DNA of 64,000 nt from Streptomyces sp. TLI_146 (lineage in GTDB: Bacteria; Actinomycetota; Actinomycetes; Streptomycetales; Streptomycetaceae). The notes under the pieces are model-generated. The model was not told where the DNA came from. It worked only from the letters and a program-made list of their open reading frames with translations, and made no database searches. Where the stretch lies: the NCBI RefSeq assembly GCF_002846415.1, contig NZ_PJMX01000001.1:1550001-1614000 (forward strand). Reading direction: 5' to 3'. Positions 49,711 through 59,436 of this stretch are shown in pieces. Numbering within the stretch: position 1 is the stretch's first letter; each line of letters begins with the position of its first letter. The translations under genes and the position numbers were made by a program.

Positions 49711-50432
49711 GCCAGGCCTTCCAGCATGATCCGCTCGGTGGCGGTCAGATAGGCGTCCGCCGCCGCATGGGCGGCCCGGCCGTCGCCCGCCGCCACGGCC
49801 TCGACGACCGGGGCGAGCCGCGCGTACGCCGCCTCCGGGTCGGTGAACGGCCCGACCAGTGCGGCCCGTACGGGAAGGTAGGCGTTGAAGAGGGTGTTGG
49901 TGAGGAGCGCGTAGACCCGGTTGCCGGTGGCGCGGGCCAGGGCCCGGTGCACCTCGGCGTCGGCCAGCTGCACCGCGTCGCCGCCCTCCGCCTCCCGTAC
50001 GGCGTCCAGGAGTTGACTCAGCTCGGTGACCACCTCGGCGGTGGCGCGCGTTGCCGCGCGTTCGGCGATCAGCGCGCCGATGCTGCGGCGCACCTCGAAG
50101 ATCTCGCCGATCCAGTCCGGGCTGTGGCGCACCAGCATCGGCAGCAGATCGGCGCCGCCCAGGCGCGCGTAGTCGCGCACCCGGGTGCCGACGCCGTGGC
50201 GGGTCTCCAGGAGTCCCGCCTGGACGAGGCGGCCGAAGGCGTGCTTGAGGGTGGTGCGGGTGACGCCGTAGCCGTCGGCGAGGCTGCGTTCGGGCGGCAG
50301 ATAGCTGCCCGCCGGATGGCGGCCGGTGAGGATGTCCTCGCGCAGCCGGTTCTCCAGGACGTCGACGATGGTCTCGCGGGGCAGCGTCTCCACGAAGTCC
50401 CTCCCCAGGGCGGTGATGCCGAAAGCTCCCAT
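49707..50432 (-). CDS. FadR-type GntR-family regulator
   Basis: A 241-residue regulator if started at ATG 50430-50432; a GTG 21 nt upstream (50451-50453) is also possible but lies inside the operator. The winged HTH is TIVDVLENRLREDILTGRHPAGSYLPPERSLADGYGVTRTTLKHAFGRLVQAGLLETRHGVG, and the C-terminal FCD helical domain binds a ligand. A palindrome immediately abuts the start codon, so self-repression is expected. It heads a coupled three-gene operon. In M. tuberculosis the similar Rv0494 responds to long-chain fatty acyl-CoA; whether the ligand is the same here is inference. Confidence 0.85.
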   Translation of the reverse strand: MGAFGITALGRDFVETLPRETIVDVLENRLREDILTGRHPAGSYLPPERSLADGYGVTRTTLKHAFGRLVQAGLLETRHGVGTRVRDYARLGGADLLPMLVRHSPDWIGEIFEVRRSIGALIAERAATRATAEVVTELSQLLDAVREAEGGDAVQLADAEVHRALARATGNRVYALLTNTLFNAYLPVRAALVGPFTDPEAAYARLAPVVEAVAAGDGRAAHAAADAYLTATERIMLEGLA

Positions 50433-50455
50433 GTGGCTCAGTGGCTGAGCCACTG
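50433..50455. promoter_or_regulatory. Overlapping palindromes at the FadR start codon
   Basis: GTGGCTCA-N5-TGAGCCAC (50433-50453) overlaps a second perfect palindrome, CAGTGGCT-G-AGCCACTG (50439-50455). Both touch the regulator's start codon. They share the sequence GTGGCTCA/TGAGCCAC and its mirror, so one dimer could shift between two registers or two dimers could bind. Probably the autoregulatory operator. Confidence 0.7.
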
Positions 50456-50667
50456 AACCAGTGGCCTTCCGGCGCCGTCAAGAGGGGTGCGCGCAGAGCG
50501 GGCGATACGTCCGGAGAGGCCGATACGGACCGTTGCGACCACGAACGCTCCCCCGTGTCCGCGCCGGATACGGCACCGCCCGTAAAGGATCAAGAGCGTT
50601 CCGGAGAGGGCAAGGTCACAGCCCTTCCCCCTGCTGCACCTTTGCGCCACTGTCCTAGCATCTGAGC

Positions 50668-52518
50668 ATGACGGTCCTGCCTGACGACGGGCTTTCGCTG
50701 GCCGCCGAGTTCCCTGATGCAACCCATGAGCAGTGGCAGCGCCTCGTGGAAGGCGTGCTGCGCAAATCGGGTAAAGATGTCTCGGGCACGGCTGCCGAGG
50801 AGGCACTGTCCACCCCGGTCGAGGACGGGCTCACCACCCGCCCCCTGTACACCGCGCGAGACTCCGCGCCCGATGCCGGTTATCCCGGCTTTGCCCCCTT
50901 TGTCCGTGGAAGCCGGGCCGAGGGCAACGCGGCGGACGGCTGGGGCGTACGACAGCGCCACGCCGGAACCGACCCCGCCCGGGTCAACGAGGCCGTGCTG
51001 GCCGATCTGGAGAACGGCGTCACCTCGCTCTGGCTGGCCGTAGGCCGGGGCGGCGTGCCGGTCTCCGGACTCGCCCGCGCACTCGACGGCGTCTACCTCG
51101 ACCTCGCACCCGTCGCCCTGGACGCGGGCGCGGAATTCGAGCCCGCAGCACGGGAGTTGCTCCGCCTGTACGAGGAGCGCGGCGTCCCCGCCGACTCCGC
51201 GCGCGGCAACCTCGGCGCCGACCCGCTCGGCCATGAGGCCCGCACCGGCGAGGCACTGGACGCGGCCCCCGCGGCCGGACTCGCCCGGCTCTGCGCCGAG
51301 CGGTTCCCCGGACTGCGCGCGCTCACCGTGGACGCGCTGCCCTACCACGAGGCCGGCGGCTCGGCCGCCGAGGAGCTCGGCGCCTCGCTGGCCACCGGTG
51401 TCGCCTATCTGCGCGCGCTCACCGAGGCGGGCCTGTCCGTCGAGGCGGCCTGCGCGCAGCTGGAGTTCCGCTACGCGGCGAGCGCCGACCAGTTCCTGAC
51501 CATCGCCAAGCTGCGCGCCGCGCGGCGGCTGTGGGCGCGGGTCGCCGAGGCGAGCGGGGCCCCCGCCGCCGGAGCGCAGCGCCAGCACGCGGTGACCTCG
51601 CCGGTGATGATGACCCGCCGCGACCCGTGGGTGAACATGCTGCGCACCACGGTCGCCTGCCTCGCCGCGGGCGTCGGCGGCGCGGACGCCGTCACCGTGC
51701 TGCCCTTCGACCACTCCCTCGGTCTGCCCGACGCCTTCGCACGCCGTATCGCGCGCAACACCTCCTCGATCCTGCTTGAGGAGTCGCACCTGGCCCGGGT
51801 GATCGACCCGGCGGGCGGCTCGTGGTACGTGGAGCGGCTCACCGACGAACTCGCCCACAGCGCCTGGGAGTTCTTCCGTACGATCGAGCGCGCGGGCGGC
51901 CAGGCCGCCGCGCTGCGCTCCGGGCTGATCGGCGAGCGGCTCGCCGCGACGTGGGCCGAGCGCGGCGCCAGGCTGGCGCGGCGGCGCGAACCGGTCACCG
52001 GCGTCAGCGAGTTCCCGCACCTCGCCGAGCGTCCCGTCGAGCGCGAGGCGGCCCCCGCCGAGCCCTCGGGCGGGCTGCCGAAGGTGCGCCGCGACGAGGC
52101 GTTCGAGGAGCTGCGCGCCCGCTCGGACGCCCATCTGGCCGCGACCGGGACCCGCCCCCGGGTCTTCCTCGCCGCCCTGGGCCCGGCCGCCGCGCACACC
52201 GGCCGGGCGACCTTCGCCTCCAACCTGTTCCAGGCGGGCGGCATCGAGCCGGTGCACGACCCGGTGTCGGTGGACGCGGCCACGGCCGCCGAGGCGTTCG
52301 CCGCCAGTGGCGCCACCGTCGCGTGCCTCTGCTCCAGCGACGCGCTCTACGCCGAGCAGGCCGAGGCGGTCGCCGCCGCGCTCAGGTCGGCCGGCGCCCG
52401 CCATGTGTACCTCGCCGGCCGCGGCGAATTCACCGGTGTCGACAGCTATGTCTTCGCCGGCTGCGACGCGGTGGCCGTGCTCTCCTCCGCCCTCGACCGC
52501 ATGGGAGTGGCGTCATGA
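50668..52518 (+). CDS. mutA: Methylmalonyl-CoA mutase small (beta) subunit
   Basis: A 616-residue subunit of the B12-dependent mutase that converts (R)-methylmalonyl-CoA to succinyl-CoA. It has the TIM-barrel half ([71 protein letters not shown]) and a flavodoxin-like C-terminal domain that has lost the DxHxxG cobalamin motif, as expected for the non-catalytic subunit. The ATG at 50668 has a modest ribosome site. Its stop overlaps mutB (ATGA), with meaB right after, forming the mutA-mutB-meaB operon. It feeds propionyl-CoA from odd-chain, branched-chain or sterol breakdown into the TCA cycle, and also supplies polyketide extender units in reverse. Confidence 0.95.
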   Translation: MTVLPDDGLSLAAEFPDATHEQWQRLVEGVLRKSGKDVSGTAAEEALSTPVEDGLTTRPLYTARDSAPDAGYPGFAPFVRGSRAEGNAADGWGVRQRHAGTDPARVNEAVLADLENGVTSLWLAVGRGGVPVSGLARALDGVYLDLAPVALDAGAEFEPAARELLRLYEERGVPADSARGNLGADPLGHEARTGEALDAAPAAGLARLCAERFPGLRALTVDALPYHEAGGSAAEELGASLATGVAYLRALTEAGLSVEAACAQLEFRYAASADQFLTIAKLRAARRLWARVAEASGAPAAGAQRQHAVTSPVMMTRRDPWVNMLRTTVACLAAGVGGADAVTVLPFDHSLGLPDAFARRIARNTSSILLEESHLARVIDPAGGSWYVERLTDELAHSAWEFFRTIERAGGQAAALRSGLIGERLAATWAERGARLARRREPVTGVSEFPHLAERPVEREAAPAEPSGGLPKVRRDEAFEELRARSDAHLAATGTRPRVFLAALGPAAAHTGRATFASNLFQAGGIEPVHDPVSVDAATAAEAFAASGATVACLCSSDALYAEQAEAVAAALRSAGARHVYLAGRGEFTGVDSYVFAGCDAVAVLSSALDRMGVAS

Positions 52519-54704
52519 CGATCCCCGACTTCTCGGAGCTGCCGCTGGCTCCGGGCGCCGGCGCCGACGGCTCCGAAGACCAGTGGCGCACCGCCGTGAA
52601 GGAGTCCACCGGGAAGGCCGACGGCGATCTGCTGTGGGAGACCCCGGAGGGCATCGCGGTCAAGCCGCTCTACACCGCGCGCGACCTGGAGGGCCTGGAC
52701 TTCCTTCAGACGTACCCGGGCGTGGCGCCGTATCTGCGCGGCCCCTACCCGACGATGTACGTCAACCAGCCCTGGACGATCCGGCAGTACGCCGGGTTCT
52801 CCACGGCCGAGGAGTCCAACGCCTTCTACCGGCGCAACCTCGCGGCCGGACAGAAGGGCCTGTCGGTCGCCTTCGACCTGCCGACCCACCGCGGCTACGA
52901 CAGCGACCACCCCAGAGTCACCGGCGACGTCGGCATGGCGGGCGTGGCCATCGACTCCATCTACGACATGCGCCAGCTCTTCGACGGCATCCCGCTGGAC
53001 AAGATGACCGTGTCGATGACGATGAACGGCGCGGTGCTGCCGGTCCTCGCGCTCTACATCGTGGCCGCGGAGGAGCAGGGCGTACCGCCCGAGAAGCTGG
53101 CCGGGACCATCCAGAACGACATCCTCAAGGAGTTCATGGTCCGCAACACCTACATCTACCCGCCCAAGCCCTCGATGCGGATCATCTCCGACATCTTCGC
53201 GTACACCTCGCAGAAGATGCCGCGCTACAACTCGATCTCCATCTCCGGCTACCACATCCAGGAAGCGGGTGCGACGGCCGACCTGGAGCTGGCGTACACG
53301 CTGGCCGACGGTGTGGAGTACCTGCGGGCCGGGCAGGAGGCGGGGCTCGACGTCGACGCGTTCGCGCCCCGGCTCTCCTTCTTCTGGGCGATCGGCATGA
53401 ACTTCTTCATGGAGATCGCGAAGATGCGGGCGGCCCGGCTGCTGTGGGCGCGGCTGGTCAAGCAGTTCGACCCCAAGAACACCAAGTCGCTCTCGCTGCG
53501 CACCCACTCGCAGACCTCGGGCTGGTCGCTGACCGCGCAGGACGTCTTCAACAACGTCACGCGCACCTGTGTGGAGGCGATGGCCGCCACCCAGGGCCAC
53601 ACCCAGTCGCTGCACACCAACGCCCTGGACGAGGCGCTGGCCCTGCCGACCGACTTCTCGGCGCGCATCGCCCGCAACACCCAGCTGCTCATCCAGCAGG
53701 AGTCGGGCACCACCCGGGTCATCGACCCGTGGGGCGGCAGCGCGTACGTGGAGAAGCTCACCTACGACCTGGCGCGGCGGGCCTGGCAGCACATCCAGGA
53801 GGTCGAGGCGGCCGGCGGCATGGCGCAGGCCATCGACGCGGGCATCCCCAAGCTGCGCGTCGAGGAGGCGGCCGCCCGCACCCAGGCGCGCATCGACTCC
53901 GGGCGCCAGCCGGTGATCGGCGTCAACAAGTACCGGGTGGAGACCGACGAGCAGATCGACGTCCTCAAGGTCGACAACTCCTCGGTGCGCGCCCAGCAGA
54001 TCGCCAAGCTGCGGCGGCTGCGCGAGGAGCGCGACGAGGCGGTCTGCCAGGACGCCCTGCGCGCGCTGACGGACGCCGCCGCCTCCGGCACCGGCAACCT
54101 CCTGGAGCTGGCCGTGAACGCGGCCCGCGCCAAGTCGACGGTCGGCGAGATCTCGGACGCCCTGGAGAAGGTGTACGGCCGCCACGCGGCGCAGACCCGT
54201 ACGATCTCCGGCGTGTACCGCAACGAGGCAGGAGAGTCGCCTTCCGTGGAGCGCACCCGCGCGCTGGTGGACCGCTTCGACGAGGCGGAGGGCCGCCGTC
54301 CGCGCATCCTGGTCGCCAAGATGGGCCAGGACGGACACGACCGCGGCCAGAAGGTGATCGCCACCGCCTTCGCCGACCTCGGCTTCGACGTCGACGTCGG
54401 CCCGCTGTTCCAGACGCCGGGCGAGGTGGCCCGCCAGGCGGTCGAGGCGGACGTGCACATCGTGGGTGTGTCGTCGCTGGCCGCCGGTCACCTCACCCTC
54501 GTACCGGCGCTCCGCGAGGAGCTGGCCGCCGAGGGCCGGGAGGACATCATGGTCGTCGTCGGCGGTGTCATCCCGCCGCAGGACGTCCCGACCCTCCTGG
54601 AGATGGGCGCCGCGGCGGTCTTCCCGCCGGGCACGGTCATCCCGGACGCGGCGTACGACCTGGTGACGCGGCTCGGCGCGGCGCTGGGCCACGACGAGCT
54701 GTAG
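52515..54704 (+). CDS. mutB: Methylmalonyl-CoA mutase large (alpha) subunit
   Basis: A 729-residue catalytic subunit. The N-terminal TIM barrel holds the substrate channel ([19 protein letters not shown] with the active-site Tyr, TPAIDSI-like [15 protein letters not shown]). The C-terminal B12-binding domain has [14 protein letters not shown], where Asp606-x-His608-x-x-Gly611 is the DxHxxG motif whose His ligates cobalt. The start ATG 52515 overlaps the mutA stop. It is followed after 6 bp by meaB, the GTPase that guards the cofactor. Length and motifs are normal and complete. Confidence 0.97.
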   Translation: MTIPDFSELPLAPGAGADGSEDQWRTAVKESTGKADGDLLWETPEGIAVKPLYTARDLEGLDFLQTYPGVAPYLRGPYPTMYVNQPWTIRQYAGFSTAEESNAFYRRNLAAGQKGLSVAFDLPTHRGYDSDHPRVTGDVGMAGVAIDSIYDMRQLFDGIPLDKMTVSMTMNGAVLPVLALYIVAAEEQGVPPEKLAGTIQNDILKEFMVRNTYIYPPKPSMRIISDIFAYTSQKMPRYNSISISGYHIQEAGATADLELAYTLADGVEYLRAGQEAGLDVDAFAPRLSFFWAIGMNFFMEIAKMRAARLLWARLVKQFDPKNTKSLSLRTHSQTSGWSLTAQDVFNNVTRTCVEAMAATQGHTQSLHTNALDEALALPTDFSARIARNTQLLIQQESGTTRVIDPWGGSAYVEKLTYDLARRAWQHIQEVEAAGGMAQAIDAGIPKLRVEEAAARTQARIDSGRQPVIGVNKYRVETDEQIDVLKVDNSSVRAQQIAKLRRLREERDEAVCQDALRALTDAAASGTGNLLELAVNAARAKSTVGEISDALEKVYGRHAAQTRTISGVYRNEAGESPSVERTRALVDRFDEAEGRRPRILVAKMGQDGHDRGQKVIATAFADLGFDVDVGPLFQTPGEVARQAVEADVHIVGVSSLAAGHLTLVPALREELAAEGREDIMVVVGGVIPPQDVPTLLEMGAAAVFPPGTVIPDAAYDLVTRLGAALGHDEL

Positions 54705-54710
54705 CCGCCC

Positions 54711-55703
54711 GTGCGCATCGACCTCGACAGCTACGTCAAGGGTGTGCTCGACGGGAAGCGGGCGTTCGTCGCCCGGGCCATCACCCTCGTCGAGTCCACC
54801 CGCCCCGACCACCGCACGCTCGCACAGCAGCTCCTCACCGAGCTGCTGCCGCACACCGGCAACGCCCGGCGGATCGGCATCAGCGGGGTGCCCGGGGTGG
54901 GCAAGTCCACCTTCATCGACGCCTTCGGCACGATGCTGACCGGGCTCGGCCACCGGGTGGCGGTGCTCGCCGTCGACCCGTCGTCCACCCGTACCGGCGG
55001 CTCCATCCTCGGCGACAAGACGCGGATGGAGCGGCTCGCGGTGGACCCGGCGGCGTTCGTGCGGCCCTCGCCGAGCGCCGGGACCCTGGGCGGTGTCGCC
55101 AAGGCGACCCGCGAGTCCATGGTGGTGATGGAGGCGGCGGGATACGACGTCGTCCTGGTGGAGACCGTCGGCGTCGGGCAGTCCGAGACGACGGTCGCCG
55201 ACATGGTCGACTCGTTCCTGCTGCTCACCCTGGCGCGCACCGGCGACCAGCTCCAGGGCATCAAGAAGGGCGTCCTGGAGCTGGCGGACGTGATCGCCGT
55301 GAACAAGGCGGACGGGCCGCACGAGCGCGACGCGAAGTCCGCGGCGCGCGAACTGGCGGGCGCACTGCGCCTGATGCACCCGGCCGACGCGGCCTGGACC
55401 CCGCCGGTCCTGTGCTGCAGCGCCCGCGAGTCCAGCGGCCTGGACACCGTCTGGGAGCGGCTCGACCAGCACCGTACGCTGCTCGACTCCACCGGGCGGC
55501 TGGCCGCCAAGCGCCGTGACCAGCAGGTCGACTGGACCTGGACGATGGTCCAGGACGAGCTCCTGGACCGGCTGCGCGCGCATCCCGCGGTACGCGAGCT
55601 CGCCCCGGCGCTGGAGCGGCGCGTCCGCGACGGCGAGCTGACGCCGACCCTGGCGGCGGAGCGGATCCTGGGCGCCTTCCAGGGGGCGCCGGACGGCGTC
55701 TGA
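54711..55703 (+). CDS. meaB: MeaB-family GTPase, methylmalonyl-CoA mutase chaperone
   Basis: A 330-residue G3E GTPase. Walker [10 protein letters not shown] is at 59-67, Walker B-like [13 protein letters not shown] follows, and NKAD is the guanine-specificity motif. The family protects and reactivates the B12 cofactor of methylmalonyl-CoA mutase and gates loading of adenosylcobalamin. The GTG at 54711 is 6 bp after the mutB stop, in the mutA-mutB-meaB operon. The operon ends in a perfect 15-bp hairpin shared with the convergent sigma gene. Confidence 0.96.
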   Translation: MRIDLDSYVKGVLDGKRAFVARAITLVESTRPDHRTLAQQLLTELLPHTGNARRIGISGVPGVGKSTFIDAFGTMLTGLGHRVAVLAVDPSSTRTGGSILGDKTRMERLAVDPAAFVRPSPSAGTLGGVAKATRESMVVMEAAGYDVVLVETVGVGQSETTVADMVDSFLLLTLARTGDQLQGIKKGVLELADVIAVNKADGPHERDAKSAARELAGALRLMHPADAAWTPPVLCCSARESSGLDTVWERLDQHRTLLDSTGRLAAKRRDQQVDWTWTMVQDELLDRLRAHPAVRELAPALERRVRDGELTPTLAAERILGAFQGAPDGV

Positions 55704-55722
55704 CCGCACCGCCCGTAACGGG

Positions 55723-55752
55723 AAGGCCCGGACCGTATACGGTCCGGGCCTT
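55723..55752. terminator. Perfect 15-bp bidirectional terminator
   Basis: The 30 bp at 55723-55752 are a perfect palindrome (arm AAGGCCCGGACCGTA at 55723-55737), with CTTTCG after it on the plus strand and AAGG before. It lies between the convergent meaB and ECF sigma genes. Confidence 0.9.
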
Positions 55753-55761
55753 TCGCGTCGC

Positions 55762-56367
55762 TCAGGCGGGTACGGCCGCCAGCTCCGCGCCCTCGGCCGC
55801 GTGCAGCCGCTCGATCAGTGCCTGGCGGGCCCGGGCCACCCGGGAGCGCACGGTCCCCACGGGGCAGTTGCTGACGTGGGCCGCGTCCGCGTAGGGCAGC
55901 CCGAGGAGCTGGGTGAGGACGAAGGCCTCGCGGCGCTCGTCCGGGAGCGCCGCGAGCAGGTCGGCCAGGGCCACCCCGTCGTCGAAGCCGGGCAGCCCTC
56001 GCGGCTGGGCCCGCTCGGCGGCCGACTGCCAGTCGTCGGTGTCGCAGACGCGCGGCCGGGCAGCGGTGTACCGCAGGTTGTCGATCACCGCGCGGCGGGC
56101 GATCGAGAGCAACCAGGTGCGGGCGGAGGAGCGGCCCTCGAACCGGTGCAGGCTGCCGAGGGCCCGCAGGAAGGTGTCCTGGGTCAGATCGTCGGCGGCC
56201 TGCGGATCGGCGCCGAGGTAGGTGACGTAACGGCGTACGTCACGGTGGAGCGCGCGGACGAAGTGCTCGACGGCCACGGGGTCACCGGTGCGGGCGGCGA
56301 GCGCCCAGGCGGTTATCGCCTGGTCCGTCGATTCGTCGCGCGAGCGGGGCAGGGCAGGAGTGATCAC
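55762..56367 (-). CDS. ECF-type RNA polymerase sigma factor
   Basis: A 201-residue sigma factor. Region 2 (residues 35-100) has YVTYLGADPQAADDLTQDTFLRALGSLHRFEGRSSARTWLLSIARRAVID; region 4 (140-190) has LLAALPDERREAFVLTQLLGLPYADAAHVSNCPVGTVRSRVARAR. It belongs to the short ECF class with no C-terminal extension, so a partner anti-sigma factor would be expected. The gene just upstream on the same strand encodes a Met-rich membrane protein that may play that part. The GTG at 56365-56367 has GAAGGA upstream. It is convergent with meaB across a perfect terminator. The stimulus is unknown; copper or redox stress is suggested by the neighbour only. Confidence 0.92.
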   Translation of the reverse strand: MITPALPRSRDESTDQAITAWALAARTGDPVAVEHFVRALHRDVRRYVTYLGADPQAADDLTQDTFLRALGSLHRFEGRSSARTWLLSIARRAVIDNLRYTAARPRVCDTDDWQSAAERAQPRGLPGFDDGVALADLLAALPDERREAFVLTQLLGLPYADAAHVSNCPVGTVRSRVARARQALIERLHAAEGAELAAVPA

Positions 56368-56514
56368 CTGATGTCCTTCTCGGGAATCCGGGATCCGGAA
56401 CGGCCCGCGAGGCGGGCGGGTCCGGTGAAGGGGTACGGCGGCACGAAGGCGTGCGGCCGATGCCCGGGGCGCCGGGGAGAGGACTCCGGGGACGCCGCGG
56501 GGAACCGGCTGTCG

Positions 56515-57150
56515 TCAGACGACAGCGGTCCCCGCGGGCGGACCCCGTGAGGTGATCGCGTGGACGAGGAAGAGCTGCCGGGGCGAGCGGACCGCACGGT
56601 CCCGGCGGGCGCGCGGGCGCGGGGCCAGAGGCGGCGCGGCCGAGAGCGGGGCCGGCCTGAGCGGGGCGAAGAGCCAGCCCGCGAAGGCCCGCAGGATCCG
56701 GAAGGCCGCGCGCTCACCGTGCGCCAGCCACAGGCCGCACAGCAGCGCGGCGAGGAGGTGGGCGGCGAGCATGCCGGTGGAGGACATCCCCAGGGGCATA
56801 CCGGCCATGTCGTGGTCCATGGCGCCCATGTGGCTCATATGTCCCATGGGCATCCCGCTCATCGGCATGTCCATGGGCGGCACGGCGGGGCGCGCGGTGG
56901 ACTGGGCCCACGAGAACATCTCGTGCAGCACCGCCTGCGCTCCCACCGCGAAGGCCACGACCGGTCCGAACCGGCGCTCGCGCCCGGCCAGGGTCCACGC
57001 CGTGGCGCCGGTCGCGACGAAGCCGCAGCCCAGGGCCCACCAGGGCACCGGGGCCTGCGACATGAGGGCGTGCCCGAGCGCGGTGAGCAGCACGCAGAGG
57101 GCCGCGAACATCGCGGCCCGCACAGTGCGGCAAGAGTCTCCGGCAGTCAT
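56515..57150 (-). CDS. Met-rich integral membrane protein, possibly metal-sensing
   Basis: A 211-residue membrane protein that I cannot assign to a named family with confidence. The ATG at 57148-57150 begins MTAGDSCRTVR. Four hydrophobic segments (about 12-30, 36-55, 62-80, 125-145) and a fifth, weaker one at 150-165 are visible. Between segments 3 and 4, residues 93-127 carry 12 Met and 3 His (PPMDMPMSGMPMGHMSHMG...), the sort of stretch that binds Cu(I) in copper transport and resistance proteins. The C-terminal tail is basic and probably cytoplasmic. It precedes the ECF sigma gene by 147 bp on the same strand, so it may act with that sigma factor. Confidence 0.75.
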   Translation of the reverse strand: MTAGDSCRTVRAAMFAALCVLLTALGHALMSQAPVPWWALGCGFVATGATAWTLAGRERRFGPVVAFAVGAQAVLHEMFSWAQSTARPAVPPMDMPMSGMPMGHMSHMGAMDHDMAGMPLGMSSTGMLAAHLLAALLCGLWLAHGERAAFRILRAFAGWLFAPLRPAPLSAAPPLAPRPRARRDRAVRSPRQLFLVHAITSRGPPAGTAVV

Positions 57151-57306
57151 GGCGCGCTCATCCTCGCATCCGCCCCGGGCGTTCCACCGGCGGGTTCGCA
57201 CAATGATCCGCCGATTCCGCCCGGAAAAGCCGCGTGATCCAGGACACGTCAACTCGCCGGAACCCGGCGCCGGTTCGCGCCGACTACTGGGGGGAGCCCA
57301 GGGGCC

Positions 57307-57789
57307 TCAGCCCGGCCGGTGGCCGTGCGGGATGAGGCGGCCCATCGCCCGCCGGGCGGCGGGGACCAGGCCGTGGGGCGTGGCGGCGGCCATCACCGCC
57401 CCCACCCCGACCGCGGCGCGCGGGGAGGGCACGGCCGAGCCGTACCACTCGCACGGGGCGCCCGGGTGGCGCTGCCGGGCGTCGCCGTGTGCCTTCAGTG
57501 CCACGCTCACCAGACTGAGCAGCAGCTCCACGTCCGCGTCGCAGTCGAGGAGCACGGTGAGCCAGGCGGATCCGGGGGTCACCCGGATCGCGCTGCTGCG
57601 CCGGAGCTCGGGCAGCAGCCGCTCTATCGCCGTGTGGGTGAGATGCAGATCGGCGGCGTGGTCGGAGTGGAAGTGCACCACCTCGTACTCCGTCGTGCGG
57701 AAGGCTTTCCCAACGGCGCACCGGGGCGGGCCACTTACCAGATTCGGCCATGTCTCCAACTGAGCCATGGCGCGATGGGCCGCGGTCAT
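57307..57789 (-). CDS. Luciferase-domain-like (DUF5519-type) protein
   Basis: A 160-residue protein starting at ATG 57787-57789 with GGATGGGG upstream. The core FRTTEYEVVHFHSDHAADLHLTHTAIERLLPEL followed by GSAWLTVLLDCDADVELLLSLVSVALKAH resembles the small actinobacterial proteins named luciferase-domain (DUF5519), which have an H.HSD..DL pattern and a conserved late strand. No enzymatic activity is established for them. There is no signal peptide or membrane segment. It lies 97 bp downstream of the flotillin gene on the same strand and may be transcribed with it. The assignment rests on pattern memory only. Confidence 0.65.
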   Translation of the reverse strand: MTAAHRAMAQLETWPNLVSGPPRCAVGKAFRTTEYEVVHFHSDHAADLHLTHTAIERLLPELRRSSAIRVTPGSAWLTVLLDCDADVELLLSLVSVALKAHGDARQRHPGAPCEWYGSAVPSPRAAVGVGAVMAAATPHGLVPAARRAMGRLIPHGHRPG

Positions 57790-57886
57790 AACCCCATCCT
57801 CGCGCACGATTCACCCGCCGGACACCCCTCTCACCCTTCTCGTGGGCCGCTTGACCAATCCGTGCCCGGAGCGGGGTGGGGCGGAA

Positions 57887-59131
57887 TCAGTCCAGCGTGA
57901 CCGGACCGTCGCCGGTCCGGCCCTGCGAGCCGCCCTCGCCCGGCGCTTCTCCCCCTTCGCGCGCGGGCTTCCCGGCCGTACCGAGGTAGCTCTGCAGTTC
58001 CAGCGGCCCGCCGCCCTTGGCGGAGCCGTCGCGACCGCCCTGCCCTTGGCCGGATCCGCTCAGGTTCTGCCGTACGGAGTCGAGGATCGTCAGGCCCTGG
58101 CCGACCAGTCCGGCCGCGATCTCGCCCAGTCCGTCGGCGCCGTTGAGCACGTTGACGTTGGCGCCCGCGAGACCGCCGGCCGCCTCCTTGACGATCTGCG
58201 GCAGCTGGTCGATCAGCATCCGGTCGAGCGCGACCCGGTCGTACGAGGCGGCCGCCTCGGCCTGGATCTTCATCCGCTCGGCCTCGGCCACGGCCAGCAC
58301 CCTGATCCGCTCGGCCTCCGCCTCGGCGGGCTTGACGATCTCGGCCACCAGCTGCTGCTGGCGCAGCCTGGCCTGGCGCAGCGCCAGTTCGGTCTGGGCC
58401 GCCAGGACCTCCTGCTGGGCGTGGGCCTGGGCCAGCGGGCCGGCCTGGGCGGCCTTGGCCTGGGCGCGGTCGACCTCGGCCGAGTACTCGGCCTTGACGA
58501 CGGCGGTCTGGCGGGCGTATTCGGCCTGGTTGCGCGCGGCGACCTGCTCGGCCTCGACCGAGGCCTGGGTGGCCTGCGCCTGGGCGATCTGGGCCTGGCG
58601 CTGGATGGCCGCCTTGTGCGGGGCCGACATCGCCTCGATGTAGCCGGTGTCGCCGTCGTCGATCGACTGGATCTGGAGCGAGTCGACGATCAGGCCGATC
58701 TTGGCCATCTCCGACTTCGAGGTGTCCAGGACCTCGGCGGCCAGCTTCTGGCGCTCGGTCACGATCTCCTCGACGGTCATCGAGCCGATGATCGCCCGCA
58801 GATGACCGGCGAAGATCCGGCCGGTGAGCACCGACATCTGGTCCTGGTCGGAGAGGAAGCGCTGACCGGCGTTGACGATGGACTCGGTGTCGTTGCCGAC
58901 CTTGAAGGCGATGACGGCCCGTACGGTCAGCGCGATGCCCTGCTTGGTCACACAGGTCTCGGTGACCTCCGACTCGCACATCGCGAGGGTGAGGAACCGG
59001 GTCTTGCGGAAGACGGGGAGCACGAACTTGCCGTGCCCGGTCACCACCCGGAACGGTGCTCCCCCGAGGCCTCGTCTGCCGCCGGAGATGAGCATCGCCT
59101 CATCGGGGGCGGGCACGCGGTATCCGAACAT
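57887..59131 (-). CDS. Flotillin-like SPFH/band-7 protein
   Basis: A 414-residue protein starting at ATG 59129-59131 with GGGAGA upstream. The first 190 residues are an SPFH/PHB domain (FRVVTGHGKFVLPVFRKTRFLTLAMCESEV ... VNAGQRFLSDQ). Residues about 200-330 form a long Ala/Glu/Gln-rich coiled coil (AQAQATQASVEAEQVAARNQAEYARQ, EAEAERIRVLAVAEAERM), the flotillin signature. The tail is Gly-rich. Unlike bacterial FloT it has no obvious N-terminal hairpin. It would scaffold membrane microdomains. The gene 62 bp upstream encodes a small NfeD-like OB-fold protein, the usual flotillin partner, so the two form an operon. Confidence 0.9.
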   Translation of the reverse strand: MFGYRVPAPDEAMLISGGRRGLGGAPFRVVTGHGKFVLPVFRKTRFLTLAMCESEVTETCVTKQGIALTVRAVIAFKVGNDTESIVNAGQRFLSDQDQMSVLTGRIFAGHLRAIIGSMTVEEIVTERQKLAAEVLDTSKSEMAKIGLIVDSLQIQSIDDGDTGYIEAMSAPHKAAIQRQAQIAQAQATQASVEAEQVAARNQAEYARQTAVVKAEYSAEVDRAQAKAAQAGPLAQAHAQQEVLAAQTELALRQARLRQQQLVAEIVKPAEAEAERIRVLAVAEAERMKIQAEAAASYDRVALDRMLIDQLPQIVKEAAGGLAGANVNVLNGADGLGEIAAGLVGQGLTILDSVRQNLSGSGQGQGGRDGSAKGGGPLELQSYLGTAGKPAREGGEAPGEGGSQGRTGDGPVTLD

Positions 59132-59193
59132 CTGGGTCTCCCTTGTCTGTTGGTTGCTCTGCTGATGAGCGGTCCCGAGGGGCCCGACGGATT

Positions 59194-59436
59194 TCAGCCG
59201 GTGCCGAGGCCCAGCTCGTCCAGCGGGTCGGCCCACTCGATGACGTCGACCTGGCGGGTGCCGCGGGACTCCACGACGAGGACCCTCGCCCCGCGCGGCA
59301 GGGGCTCCTCGGACCAGGCGAGGAAGGTCTCCGAGCCGCCCCGGACCCGTACCAGGACCTCGCCGGGGCCGCCGGGGCCGCGGGTGCCGATCAGCACTTC
59401 GCCGGTGCAGCCGATCACGGCGTCGTCCTGTTCCAT
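59194..59436 (-). CDS. Small NfeD-like OB-fold protein
   Basis: An 80-residue protein, starting at ATG 59434-59436 behind GGGGGGCGG. The pattern IGCTGEVLIGTRGPGGPGEVLVRVRGG ... LPRGARVLVVESRGTRQVDVIEW is the C-terminal OB-fold of NfeD (IGxxGxx, GxVxVxGxx, GxxVxVxxxxGxxLxV). The membrane-spanning and protease parts of full NfeD are absent, so this is the soluble OB domain alone. NfeD and flotillin are encoded together in many bacteria and associate at the membrane. It is the first gene of the NfeD-flotillin pair. Confidence 0.8.
   Translation of the reverse strand: MEQDDAVIGCTGEVLIGTRGPGGPGEVLVRVRGGSETFLAWSEEPLPRGARVLVVESRGTRQVDVIEWADPLDELGLGTG

Noticed and set aside
52446..55709. A 1087-codon open frame antisense to mutB and meaB
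   Set aside because: A mirror of highly conserved mutase genes with no recognisable domain.
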